Positions 1 through 11,145 of a stretch of 64,000 nucleotides of DNA are shown here, in pieces. The stretch is from Phytophthora sp. 'mugwort'. Taxonomy: Eukaryota > Oomycota > Peronosporomycetes > Peronosporales > Peronosporaceae. The stretch is taken from positions 3,589,001 to 3,653,000 of the forward strand of contig JAUCEF010000013.1 of assembly GCA_033558025.1 (NCBI GenBank), read 5' to 3'. Every line of letters begins with the position of its first letter. Positions within the stretch are counted from its first letter, which is position 1. A program made the position numbers and the translations under genes. The notes under the pieces were generated by a model. The model was given only the letters and a program-made list of their open reading frames with translations, did not search any database and was not told the origin of the DNA.

Positions 1-864
1 TCTTGGGGGAATGGAAGACATTGGAGGCGCGGAGTAACTTGAGGTTGGTGGGGTGTAGTATGCGGTTGAACAACGATTGCAAAATAACTAGAATGAAGGC
101 CCCGGAGTAGGTTTTCGTCATTGGTGGCTAGCATTGCTTGGTTGGTGCCAGTCTTTTCTATATATTTTGGCAGTGGGTTGCTCATTCATATTGCGCTAAT
201 TGAGGGTTCGAGGTGAACTAGTTATTGCAGTAGATTACGGGAAATTATTATAACTGATTTTGATTTTTGCGGAGCGCTGCTTGGCATGGTGACGCTCACA
301 CCGCCCTTTTGCACAGCCGCCTCGTGTAACGTCTACAGTCATGTATCGTTGGACGGTTACAAGGCAGTAAAGTACGGTAGCAAGCGTCCAAGTCCGAAAG
401 GCAACTGGTTGAAAAAAATGGTGCATGGGCTTACACGCTGCTACCGGACTCTACGCGTGACTCACCAGCAACAAGGCGCTGCTGGTCTGGAACTCAAACC
501 GAGTGCCACCACATCGGTCCACTGCTTGTTGAGATGCATTAGCAGCTGAACAAGCAGCGTGCTAACAGGAGTTCATACAGGATGCGTGGATATCCGTTGT
601 GATGGAAGGAGCGGGGGTGGCACTGAACGTGTGCCAAGACTAACCTCCACGATCCTCGTCCGACGGAGCTGTCGCCACCGAGTGGTAATCGAGGTTGCTT
701 CGTCGACGGTGGGTGAGAGGTATCCGGCGCTGTCAAGAGGTGGCATGGCACGCAGCATTTGCACTCTAGCAAAAGTAAAAGTATCATTTTGCATCCAACT
801 TTTTTTAATTTCATTCCTATATCATCAAACCACGAAAATTACTTCACGCATAGGTAAATAACGC
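1..864. other. Stretch without a supported gene
   Basis: No reading frame here carries a recognisable domain. Several 60-100 codon frames overlap on both strands, which is what random GC-balanced sequence gives. At 1-90 the minus strand has a short proline/serine-rich frame preceded by an AG acceptor-like site. It could be the end of a gene lying outside the window, but nothing supports this further. Confidence 0.5.
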
Positions 865-3021
865 CTAGCTGACATTGATTCGCACATGCATGGTCAAGTG
901 ACCGCCTTGAGACGCCCTCGGGGTCCACAGCTTAAGCGAGCCACCGCCCGATCCCGGGATACCGATCACATTTGGCCTCCAGCGATCAAGATACAACGTT
1001 TTCTCTTGCAGCTTCACGACGGGTGGAGTTCCACTTTACCGTCTTGCCGGCATTCACTGGCACTTTGGCGATGGAGTTGCCACCAGAGTGAATCACTACC
1101 GTCACATTCTTCGTGTAGATGCTAGTGAAGACAAGATTCACCACGCCGTCGCCCTTTTTGCTCCACGTGCCATAACTCCCGACAAATGCTTCATCAATAG
1201 TCACAAGACCTAACGCATCGTACAATGATCCGTCGTTGATCTCACCGATAAGGGCAGTGGATCCAGACGTCGGCTGAATGAACTGAGACGCTAACCAGAC
1301 AATTCGTGTCGGGTCAAGCCCGGCAAACATGGTAAGCCCCAAATTTGTCATTTCCAACATGTAATCCGTCTCTGCGACGTATACACCCTTATTCGTTGTT
1401 GCTGTCTCGACAAGCTGGTCCACGATCACGCTGAACGTCTTGCGAGGCAAATCGCGAGTCTCAAACGCAGCTTGCTTGGTTTTGTAGGATAGGAGCTCGT
1501 TCATGCAGTTGTTCGTAGCGGCTGATACTTCTTTCAGCACTAGAGCAGACCTACTGATCTTCACTCGGATATCGTTGACAGTCGCACCGGATTTGTATTG
1601 CGAACATTCTGGACCGAGAGGACGATGTGATCTGTAAGACGTTTGAGCTGGTATCCATAAGTTCTTGCAATTCTTCCATGCTGGTAAGGAGGAATTAACA
1701 GCGTTAACGTTGTGAAGAAAATTATACACATATTGTGCCGATGAGAGGATCTCGTCGCTATTGATGATGGCCTGTTTGTCGATAGCCTGCACGATCATCA
1801 TCACAACACCAGTGAACACCAAGGTTGGCGGCACGTGAAGACTAAGGCAATGGCAAATTGCCACAGGTAAGTCCATAAGACGACATCAGTTTGATACGCC
1901 ACCGCAAGTAATTCTGCTACAGCTCCTTGGGATGCAGTCGTTTGGTAAAACCTGATGTAGTAGATTAGAGACCGGAGCACACCGACCACATTTGTAGCGC
2001 AGAAGAACTCCGTTCGTTTTGTCTGGTAGACCAAAATGACAGCGCCGAGAATGCCAGCCGTGACCACGTTAACAACCGAAGCCAACACAGCGACAGCCTT
2101 CTGCATTATCTCCCCCGCACAGTCATCGTTCTGAGGGATACACTCCAGAAAGCAGTTGACGGGTACGCTAATGGAACTCAGCGATGCACTCACCCTCGAT
2201 CTCATCGTACTCTCTGTAACCCGCTGGGCACACTTTACTGCTATTATACGGCTCCAGTTGCCTGTAACACGTCGTATTTGCAGTGCCAACGGTGGGGCCC
2301 ACCCAGTTGCGGATCCTCTTGCCGTACCAATCAGTCCCCATCCTGTCCTTGAGTCTTGCTGGTCTCGCCGACCTCCTCGTCCAAATGACACCAAGCTGGT
2401 CGACTTCACCTGCTGCTCGACCGAAGAACCCGCTGAGTTGGAATCCTACTCGGGGCTGTCTCTCTTGCGCTGTTGTCTGTCTTCGTTCCTGCCGATACGG
2501 AATCATCGTCACTGGTAGTGAATTCGAGGTAAAAGACTCGTGTATGGGTACCCTTCTTGCCCAATGAATTTCCATCGAGTCAATGTACTCGTCGGTGTCA
2601 AGAATGAGTGTAGCCGCCCTCCCGCCATAGCCACCATGGTCCCAGGTCGCCTCAGCCGGCGGCGCGACGTGTGTCGAGATGGCGTCAATTCGCGCGTCAT
2701 CTCGGACCGTAATCGAACTGAGAGCTTGGTCAAGCGTGATCCGTGACACGTCAGCGAACACGTTCTTGGGGACCGCCGTAAATTTGGCTAAGTTGAATAT
2801 CTTCGACCATTCCTGTTTCGTCGGCCTGTGAGATGGCAAACCCCGCTCCATACCTGGCGATGGCACGCAGGAACGTCACGGCCGGGAGCACCGTCCGGCG
2901 CGGCATCGCTGCTGGGTTTTGGCACAAGACTCAGCTCGAATTGACTGGAGATGCCAAAGAAAACACACTGAGCCAGCGTGATGGTGCTACCAGTCAGTTC
3001 CGTGGTTCTATTGTGGACCAC
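865..3021 (-). pseudogene. Jacalin-like lectin domain membrane protein, three frameshifts
   Basis: The reading passes through three frames: about 2866-2172, then about 2180-1835, then about 1835-1020, then a last shift to a stop at 865-867. The first segment (2168-2866) shows jacalin-lectin hallmarks: a GGYGGRAATLIL strand, DEYIDSMEIHWA, and the late GFFGRAAGEVDQLGVIW strand. A Cys-rich stretch follows (CPAGYREYDEIEGEC, then NCFLECIPQNDDC). After that come hydrophobic, probably membrane, segments (VLASVVNVVTAGILGAVILV) and a large C-terminal region ending in GGGSLKLWTPRASQGGH. Jacalin domains bind sugars, so a secreted or plasma-membrane lectin is the likely ancestral role (inference). The upstream frame from 3021 is uncertain. 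Each break is one base and no other stops intervene, so either recent inactivation or sequencing indels would explain it. Confidence 0.7.
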
Positions 3022-3758
3022 AATTTGTGGTACTGTTGTCGTTCAAAATAGGCTAGGGATTGTATGCTGGGGTCGTGCCACGCTACTTATCCGTTCGGAG
3101 AAGAACTGTACACAGTTCTCAATGCTTTGGTCATACGTGGTGCTGCATCCTTATTGTAAACGCTTGTACGTAGCAAACGAAGCCACGGTTCCGCGTCTTC
3201 AGTTTAAATTTCGGAAGACTATAGTGTGATTATTTAAGAGCATTACTAGTAGTGAGTTTTAAAAACTAATGCGTTGCAAATCACCAATCTCAAAACAATC
3301 GCAAACTCAGCTGATGGCTTACAAATCAAAACCTGTGCCTTTGACCAATCAATTTGGCTTTCTTAAGAAACATCTTGCGAACAGGTGTTAGCAAAATACT
3401 AAAAAGCTAATATCTGCTGATAGGTAATATTAGTGTATATTTTATCGTCCATGCATTATTAATACTTAAATCATTTTCTATGTTTCATAAAACAAAAACA
3501 AAACATAAAAGGATGATAAACTTTGACTATTACCATAATACAAATATTATGGTAATAGTCAAAGTTTATATATTTAAAATTATGGTAATAGTCAAATTTT
3601 GTAATTAATGTTTTGTGCTAAGAAACAACTGATGTGAAGGCAACTCCGACTATTACCATATTTCTAAAATTGAGGCTATTACTATCATATTGGGGCTCGT
3701 CTTCTGTCTTGTTTCCCTTCGATATATGCGTATTCACTCATTCATCGTCCTCAGCCGC
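3022..3758. other. AT-rich spacer
   Basis: Clearly more AT-rich than both sides and free of long frames. It holds the hairpin at 3516-3569 and four copies of the 13-mer gactattaccata, described separately. No gene seen. Confidence 0.6.
3516..3569. repeat. Perfect 25-bp inverted repeat, 4-nt loop
   Basis: Arms 3516-3540 and 3545-3569 are perfectly complementary around the loop caaa. The core gactattaccata also occurs on the minus strand at 3581-3593 and on the plus strand at 3648-3660, with a degraded copy just after. This looks like MITE end sequence or a small satellite; no transposase is linked to it. Confidence 0.85.
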
Positions 3759-3974
3759 CTAGGACCATTCCGTCCATCTCTGGACGTCTAATCTCACGCG
3801 CTCCATCAGTCCGTTAATCATGAGCTGTCCTTCTTCGGTGTCTCGTTCTATCCACACCATGCTTCTTTGAATATCCATAGCTAGGTTGGCTAGCCAATCC
3901 ACCATCTTATTGTGTTGTCGATAGTGGTGTATCCAATTGGCCACTTCACACAAGTCGGCACATCGTCTGGTCAC
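3759..3974 (-). pseudogene. Retroelement RNase H C-terminal fragment
   Basis: Seventy-one codons. The HNKMVDWLANLAMD stretch resembles the last catalytic motif of retroelement RNase H (normally A-D-x-L-A-N). The preceding part of such a domain is not readable upstream, so this is a short relic. Which element it came from is unclear. Confidence 0.4.
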
Positions 3975-4365
3975 TCCGAACCATTGCTTGAATCTCCTTG
4001 TTTTCGGCGGTTGCCTCCTTGATCTTGATCAACTCCGCAGTCAGCATGAACTTTTGTCGTGACATCCCAAGGCCTGTTCGGCAAGCACGACTCGGCCGTC
4101 ATGTAGCGGGACAGCGCTCTTGACAACTTAGCGTCGATCGCCTCGGCCGACATGCCGAGCTCGTCGGTTGCACGTAGCGTGCGGTCTACTTCCCTGGCTT
4201 GCAGTGACCAGGCCTCTTCCAAGAGGCCCTTGAGTCCACCCGCTTCTCCTCGCCATGAGGATCCGATCCCGCTGAAGAAGGTGTCTCGTTCCTCATCCCC
4301 TGCAGTAAACGGCGCAACTGCCTCGGGATCGGCCTCGAAGGTGCCTTCTATATCGCCATCATCCA

Positions 4366-5577
4366 ATGATCCAAACCAACCAGGATCCTCCTTGGTTCTC
4401 GTTGTCGACGCCGCAGTTGAGGTCGGCGATGGAGACTATGAGTTCTCAGGCACATGATCCGAATCTAGCTCCGAACCCGGCTCCAGCTCCAACTGGATCC
4501 GATGCCAAGCGTGTCGACTCGGATGCGATATTCGACGACTCTGACGACGACGAGTTCCAAGTGGCTCTGGCGCGATCCCGAGCCGACGCTCGGGATCGCG
4601 CCCCCTTTTCCGCAGAGAACTCTTGCGGCGAGGGATCTCAAGCTATGCCCATCGTGGTCGACCAAGATCCGATCTCTGCCGAACGGAGAAAGAGGTGGAA
4701 GGCGCGACCCAGGCAGCCAGCAAACCCAGTCCGACCCCTCCGGCCGTTGCATCCGCCACGGATACCGCTTCCCGGCCGTTCGGTCCTGCGGATAGCTTTC
4801 TCCCCGGCTTCCATCAGCCGCGGGTCGTAATTGCGGAAGAGATAGCACCTTGGGATCCTTCTCAGATTAGTGTGCTCACCCTCGACACCCTCACGCCCCG
4901 GATCCTGATCGACAACCGGGTACTCTCGGCCGGGTGGATGTTCCCTGAGCGAACCAGTCGCGGGGGGCAACTGGATCCTTCCCGTTACGTTCCGGGCTTG
5001 CTCACGAAGGAGAACACCATGGCGCTGTACAGGGAGGAGTCGTAGAAGGCTCAACGTGCTAGCCTTGGAGCCGCTGACTTTCGATCCAGACAGATCCGCC
5101 GAGGTGGCAGCGCTCGCCACGAGCTGCCGGGCTTACGAGGAGGATCACCGTCAGGTCTACTGGGAAGCTACGCACTCCTTCGCGATCCCCAAGTCTGAGA
5201 GCGACGCACACTCGTGGTTCGCGTCCTTCTATCATGGACGCAAGAATCGGAGCTCGCACGCTCGCGCAAAGTTCCGGAATCTGCAAGGCCAGATCTTCGA
5301 GAAAGCTCGCCGGACGAGCTGTTGCGACCTGGACCTGCTGCTAGATCCGATGTTCATGCACTTTCCTTTGCAGTCCGAAGACACGACGTGGTTCCCCGGA
5401 CGCGAGGCGGTCGAAGGGGGACGGGATCCGCCCCAATATCTGATCGCGGTTCTCGCCGACTGCGACAGGAGCGCCTCGTGGCGCAATCACTTCCGCACGG
5501 ATCCAACTTCTCATCCGTCTCGCCACATCGGCCGGCTTCACATGAAATTTTCTCCGCCTGCTCCGGATGATGATTAG
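4366..5577 (+). pseudogene. Antisense ORF of the gypsy element, function unknown
   Basis: Opposite in strand to the pol genes and downstream of them. It reads in three segments: about 4366-4690, then the frame of 4623-5045, then 5056-5577, with frameshifts near 4690 and 5046. The joined reading is about 400 residues. The N-terminal third is acidic, Ser/Pro-rich and low in complexity. The rest looks globular (LTLDTLTPRILIDNRVLSAG; then RSAEVAALATSCRAYEEDHR and SDAHSWFASFYHGRKNR). Length, composition and only two lesions argue that it was a protein rather than a chance frame. No family is recognised. Antisense ORFs between pol and the 3' LTR are established for plant Tat-lineage gypsy elements; calling this the oomycete counterpart is inference. 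Confidence 0.5.
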
Positions 5578-6105
5578 TCTACGTCGTACGCCACTAACTT
5601 CGTAGCGATAGTGATCCGTCTTGCATGTAGTAATCCATTCATTATCCGTCTTGCTTCGGCTAATTTGTCTTGCGTATGTCGTATCTTGATCGTCTTTAGA
5701 TCCTCTGTTCATCGTCGAATCCGAGATCATTGTAGTGAGCTTAGCTATTTCACCAGATCCGAGTCTCCCGGTTACAGGTACACTCACTCTATTCTCCATC
5801 TTTAGTATGCAGCCTCCCGGCATCCTCTCTCTCGCTTCATCCGCCGTGACGACCAACTCGCCAGACCGGAAGCCTCCCCCAGCTTTTCTCACGGCCTTCC
5901 CGCGGAGCTTCTACCAACTTCGTCACGTCCACCATCAACTAGTGAACGTGAATCCTCCTCCTTCGTACCTGCAGCCTTCCTGCAAGCCTTCAACCTCAGT
6001 ACCACCTGCAGCAACCAACTTGCTGCCGTCGCTTCCACCACCTAAGCTTCCTCATGTGACTGCATCGCCTGGAAACGACTCCTCTGGGCCCGATCCTGCA
6101 GGAAC

Positions 6106-7480
6106 TCACGCAGAAGCGCACGCCCCACAGTTCAAATCCGCCTCGGCAATCCAGGTGGTCTCGTCGTAGTCTCGCCAGTGTACCTTGAACTCCCGCTGTG
6201 ATCGTCCATAGCGTGCTCGACGGCCCGACCTCATGTCGCTGATCTTCTCGACTTCGTACTCCCCTTCTTCTAGCTCTCGATCCCAGCTGTCTTCAGGTAA
6301 CAGCGCCTCGTCGAAGTCGAGACGATCCGCCTCATCGACTGCCAAGTGTGTCGTTGGTCGATACGGAAATGTTCTCACAGGCTTCAATTTGGATACATGC
6401 ACCACCGGAAAAAGGTGGTAAGCTGTCCCGGCTGTCTTCAGTCGAGCAGCGAAATGTTGCACCATCTCCAATACTCGGAACGGGCCATGCAACATATGCG
6501 CTAGCTTCTGCGCGTATCTTTCCTTGACTCGATCCGGATATAGCCACACTCGAGTGCCGGCTTCGATCCGATGCGGATCCACGCTGTCATTGTGGCGTTC
6601 GGCCCGATCCGTAATAGCCTTCTTCAGCTTCTCGTCCACGTCTGCTCTCACCTGCCGGTAATAGCGTTGGATTCGGTACCGCCATCGGCGTGGATCCCGA
6701 TCTCGGCATCTCGTGCTGCCCAGCGGGAGAGTTGCCTCCGGCGTCGTGCGTGGGTCCCAACCGTGCATAAGATAAACCGGGGTATCACTTCGGATCCGAT
6801 CATGTGCCATATTGACAGCGAACGTTACACGCTCTGCATACTTGTCCCAGTCGCGCTGGTTCTCGTCCTCGACATACACCTTGATGGATCTCGCCACCGT
6901 CTGCACCATGCGTTCCGCAGTCCCGTTCGCCTGAGGCTTATAAGCCATGGTGGATCGCTGTCGCTGGCCAATCCGATTGAACGCCTTGAAGAATTCAGAC
7001 ATGAAGCCAGGTTCTGTCATGCCGGATCACCTCGCTCGCACCGAAGCGTCGGAACACACATTCCTTGCAGGTCTCCGCGATCGTTTGGGCTGTCCGGGAC
7101 GCACTCGCCTTAGCGATGACGTAGCCGGTGAACAGATCCACCCAGATCAGGAGTTCCGTATGACCCGTGTACGACTTGGACAGCGAGGGGATGTGATCCA
7201 TCGCTATGGTTTGGAACGGATAAGTGACCTGGATATTGCCGGGTGACTCACCGCATATGGTCTGTCACCCCTTGCCGGTCTCGCGATCCACGCACTCACC
7301 ACGAAGCGCTGTACGCTCCTGAAGAGTCCCCACTAATAGAAGTGATTCCGGATCCGCTGATATGTTCGGCTGATTCCCTGATGACCGCCCTCCAGACTGA
7401 CGTGGTAGCGATGCAGCAGATCATCATGCAGCGTCTCGGGCACAACCAGACGAAACAACCGTCTCTCTCTTCCTCCGCCT
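6106..7480 (-). pseudogene. Gypsy integrase with C-terminal chromodomain
   Basis: The zinc-binding region lies at about 7440-7330 (HDDLLHRYHVSLEGGHQG readable in one frame). The DDE core follows. The first Asp is in LIWVDLFTGYVI (7201-6995 frame), the second in VIRHD, then a one-base shift near 7015, and the Glu in ANGTAERMVQ. All three catalytic residues are therefore present although frames are broken. The C-terminal part has the GPF/Y-like module (AHMLHGPFRVLEMV) and ends in a chromodomain (REFKVHWRDYDETTWIAE, DLNCGA). Chromodomains direct integration toward modified histones in chromoviruses. The frame stops at 6106. Confidence 0.85.
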
Positions 7481-7657
7481 TCGCAGACGGCGGGCAGTAG
7501 TAGAGTAGCTCCTGTTCATCCATCTCATTGTCAGCAGCCACGTTGCTGCACACCAGAGTTTCGTCTTTTTCCAGATCCTTCACATCCCCCTGAAGGTACT
7601 TCTTGAGGTTCATGATCCATATTTCTTCGTCATGAGCTTGTCGGATCCGATCCACTC

Positions 7658-8344
7658 TCAGCTGGCGGACCGCCTCTTCGTGCAGCACACTGGGCCGGTG
7701 AACTTCCGGCGGGATCTAGTCGCCATGGCTGCAATGCGAAGCGTAGTGTCCTCGGCAGCTGTGGTCAGGATCTCGGGTAGTCGATTTAGCCTCCCCAGAT
7801 CCTTTCGCGCCTGGTCGTCCGTCACCTCTGTACCTGCTTCCCGCTGTAGCGCCGCTCTCGCCAGTCTATCTGCGCTGGCGTTCCATGCTCGCTTGACATG
7901 AAGCAGGTCGTGATCCGGCCAGGCTCTCAGACGGTATAGAGCCCTCTGCCGCAACAACCTCAACGCGGGAGCCTTGCAGTCGATCTCGCCCTTCATCTGT
8001 CGGATCACCAAGTTGGAGTCGCCACAGATCACCAAACGTCCTCGATCCAGTCCTACTAGCAGATCAAAGAATAACAACAGATCACCGTATTCCGCCTCGT
8101 TGACCGTCATATCTTCGGCCCATACTGAATCCGCCTTGACCACCGTCCACTGCGGCAACTTCGACACGATAGCGCTGAAGGTGCCTCCGCCGCGTTCGAT
8201 TCTGGCGGATCCGTCGAAACTAGCGTCCAGGAGTTCCTCGTTAGGTTCACTGTAGGGATTAGTGTCGGTACTGCTCGACGGGGCTCTTTCCGCGGTGCAA
8301 TTGTTACCAGTGCCTGATACACTATCTATCGTGGCGTTACACAC
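7658..8344 (-). pseudogene. Second, RVT_3 / archaeal-type RNase H of the gypsy element
   Basis: A 228-codon frame with a complete RNase H fold signature: ASFDGSARIERGGGTF (first Asp), NEAEYGDLLLFFDLL (Glu), VICGDSNLVIRQMKG (second Asp), and WNASADRLA (last Asp). The glycine-rich first strand and the GDSNLVI motif are those of RVT_3 (archaeal-like RNase H1), not of the canonical gypsy domain, which lies just upstream in a decayed state. RNase H removes the RNA strand during reverse transcription. The frame overlaps the integrase zinc-finger region. Confidence 0.8.
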
Positions 8345-8399
8345 GCAACCAGCGATACTAAGCTCTCATCCTCGCCTTTCGTGCATTTAGTGATTTCCA

Positions 8400-9078
8400 A
8401 CGTCCAAGGCGATAGCAGCGCCATGTCCGAGCCGCCCTTGGAGCCCAGCAGCGCGGAACAACCAAGCCAACGTCGAGTGCCGCATCAGGATCTTTGACTG
8501 ATCTGCCGACCAGCATCAAATAACCCAGATCCAGCCGCGCAGCAGCACCAGCACTTCCTTCTCCACGACGCCATAGTTCATCTTGTTCGACTTCAACGTG
8601 AGACTCATGAACATCACAGGCAAGTATGTGCCATCGTGGTCCTGCACCAGGGAGGCGGACGCTGCCCACTCACTGGCATAGACGATCAACACAGGCTGTT
8701 TCTCCGGATCGAAGTGCCGGGGATCGGAGTCGTCGCGATCTTGATCTTCAGTGTGGAGAACGCTGCTCTAGCTCGGATTCACTTCGACTCTGATGCCTTC
8801 AGATCCTGATCGAGCTGGGAGTCTCCGCCTTCGAGGATCTCTCGGTCGATCGTCCCTTTTTCGCTGACAGCGATCCTACTCTCAGCACGCATCGCGGCGA
8901 AATCCACCTCTTGCAGCTCGTACAATACCGACGCGTACACCGCCATGTCTTCGATGAAGCGTCCGTAGTAGTTCAGACTACCCAAAAACGACTGCATAGA
9001 CCGTAGAGATCTCGGGAATGGCAGATCCACCAGCGCACTGAGATCCTTTGGACCGCCATAAAATGCGGTGACCATTCC
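8400..9078 (-). pseudogene. Gypsy RT thumb and canonical RNase H with lost catalytic residues
   Basis: The frame 8779-9075 gives the gypsy RT end and connection region (PRSLRSMQSFLGSLNYYGRF, then a Tyr-Ala-Ser-Val-Leu-Tyr-Glu run). Continuing in other frames to about 8400, a canonical RNase H is readable: IVYASEWAASASLVQDHDG, MNYGVVEKEVLVLL and LMRHSTLAWLFRAAGLQGR. In active gypsy RNase H the first motif is T-D-A-S and the third T-D-H. Here they read Y-A-S and R-H-S, so two catalytic Asp are absent; the Glu (EKEVL) remains. This matches the idea that the neighbouring second RNase H took over. Confidence 0.7.
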
Positions 9079-10500
9079 GCTTCCGCGTAAGGAACTACGT
9101 TTGAGTAAGCTCCATATGGATCAACCCGAATACCAACCCCATCTTTGTTCTGGGCAGCAGGGGGCCAGTACGAATAGCGTGGATGTTTTACGCGGCCCAA
9201 ATTTGTCAACTTAAACTTCTTCCTGACAGCTTCATCACGTGATCGCACAGTATTTAGATCAACAGCATTATCGGCTTCAAGCGAATATGCCGTGACATCG
9301 TCTTCGATTGCTTCATCATTACTCCCACTGAAGTCGCTGTCACTGTCATCACTATTAGTGTCTTCACTATTCTTGCTGTCTTGCTCGAGCTCATTGTCCA
9401 GAAATGCGTCGGTAAAACTATCATCTGTTTTGTAAAATTCATTGTCATCGTCATGTCTGGGATTGTGCTAATGCGTCATCGATATTCCACTGCTTGAACT
9501 CGTCAAGTGGCAATGTGCTCGACTTACCGCCAACGGCACGAAATCGATGCGTTAGGCAACTCGGTCTCAATCCCAAAGTACCGAGTATCAATTAAATATT
9601 TCACATACTTGGGATTGGCTGTCATGTCTTCATGAAACACAACATCACGTCGCCGATCAAATTTCCCGTAGATAAGTCCAAAAAAAAAAATACGATAGCC
9701 AAGCGATGTCTTCGCATACCCGAGAAATATCCCAGGGTCTGATCGCATTTGCAGTTTGGTCTTGGGTTTCTTGTTCGGGATAAAATGAAAACGACTGACC
9801 CACACACATGCAGATCACGCACCACTGGTTTGCTTCCGAAACAGTTTTTCATACGGGGTGATACCATTCAGGGCCTTAGTTGCACTAATATTGTCAACTT
9901 TACGACGTAACCAAGTATTTCACCCCATAGGCAAGACGGTAACCCAGCCGCTTCATTGACAGCCCGGACCTTACTCACTAAACTACCGTTCAGTTTTTCA
10001 ATTAAACAGTTTTCAGCCGGGGTGTATGCGTTGGTTGTCAACAATTGAATTCCGTGCAACGTCAGAAAAGCAGACAGTGCGGTGCTGACAAACTCCTTGC
10101 CTTGATCACACGAAAAAAACTTCATGGAATGCTCTTTTTCCAAACACAATACCAAATTCACCACATTCTGTGGTGCTTCTCTCTTTTCTTCCAGTAGGTA
10201 GTCCATTTGAATTGGGAAGCCTCATCTTGAACTAGTTGAAAGTATAGATTTCCTCCAGGTGTAAGCACCCCTACATGACATACGTCTGACATTAGGCGCG
10301 CAAAGCACTCTTTTCGTCGTTTTCCATGATGTCGTTTATAGGCCATTCGTCTCTGTTTGGCACGTTGACATTCAATACAGCGAAACTGCCCTTTGAAGTC
10401 TTTCAGAGTGAGTGACTCAATGCCTTCCACCATTTCTAGCTGAACCATCTTTTTCAAAGCTTCAACATTCTGATGAGCCGAACGCATATGCCACAAGAGT
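9079..10500 (-). pseudogene. Copia integrase and acidic linker
   Basis: A GAG-pre-integrase zinc finger lies around 10496-10330 (MWHMRSAHQNVEALKKM, CIECQRAKQRR). The core is readable to 9868: KFFSCDQGKEFVSTALSAF holds the second Asp, and AENCLIEKLNGSL holds the Glu region (T-A-E-N-C motif typical of copia). The C-terminal part is at 9524-9867 (PNKKPKTKLQMRSDPGIFLG, then a Tyr-rich segment). The segment 9460-9100 reads, in the right frame, as a strongly acidic Asp/Asn/Ser linker. At least three frameshifts. Confidence 0.8.
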
Positions 10501-11011
10501 ATTTGTTCTCGTTTGGTGTCGACGCTAGTCTGTACACATTAGCATTGGACCGGATCGGGGATGAACATAACCAGTAATGTCCATTTCTTTTCTTGAATAC
10601 TAACTTCACACCTTCGTACATGTCCTTCGTGAAGTAAGTAACTCTCTCCTCTGGATTACGTGTGAATGGGGTGGTTGGAATCCAACCATCTACCTCAAGA
10701 AGTTCCTGACTTAAGAGATTGGTGAGTCCATTCGGAGAATATCGCGTTTCTGCCAAGTTCATCACGAATCCACTTCCACTCGGGTCCAACACATTCAATA
10801 CCCGAATTTGAGCCAAACCAATGCGTTTCAGATCGGGCCCTATTTTCATTCCAGCCGTTAAAATACTTGTCATCTTCAACCAGTTAGCGCTAAATGAATC
10901 CGTAGTCGTGCACACATGTACATCTGTGCCAGCGTCCAACATCCACTCTTTAGTGAACATCTGACGAGCAAGTCCTTCCACGCAGTACCTCCTTGGTACT
11001 TCTTTCTTCAC
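10454..11011 (-). pseudogene. Copia aspartic protease and pre-integrase region
   Basis: KEWMLDAGTDVHVC is the copia protease active site (normally W-x-x-D-[ST]-G-[AC]). Here the residue after Asp is Ala followed by Gly-Thr, so the usual D-[ST]-G is altered to D-A-G. The region after it (GFVMNLAETRYSPNGLTNLL) matches the conserved spacer before the integrase. The upstream border with gag includes a shift. Confidence 0.75.
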
Positions 11012-11145
11012 TCCGCAATGTATTCAGCACTTGCTCGAGGTCAGGGGGATTTCGCTTCGATTAAACATTCGCACCACATTGCGATGGGTGCTTTCTACCC
11101 CCGTCAGTATAACGCTTGCCATGTCTGCATCACCTATCCGATCAT

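Larger units (their letters stand above)
3759..9078 (-). mobile_element. Decayed Ty3/gypsy retrotransposon with two RNase H domains and an antisense ORF
   Basis: Read on the minus strand from 9078 downward: RT thumb region, degenerate canonical RNase H, a second RVT_3-type RNase H, integrase zinc finger, integrase DDE core and chromodomain (ending 6106). Then comes about 2 kb with a plus-strand (antisense) coding frame. The 5' part (gag, protease, most of RT) is missing at the join with a copia element near 9078. No LTR pair was found. GATC is strikingly frequent throughout. The order matches chromodomain or Tat-like gypsy elements of oomycetes. The 3759-4366 end may belong to another fragment: its minus frame 3971-4366 is acidic and unrecognised. 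Confidence 0.75.

Noticed and set aside
539..814. Minus-strand frame with a hydrophobic start and a PRLPLGG stretch, considered as an RXLR effector
   Set aside because: The motif is not R-x-L-R, the hydrophobic run is charged and Cys-rich, and there is no EER or WY domain.
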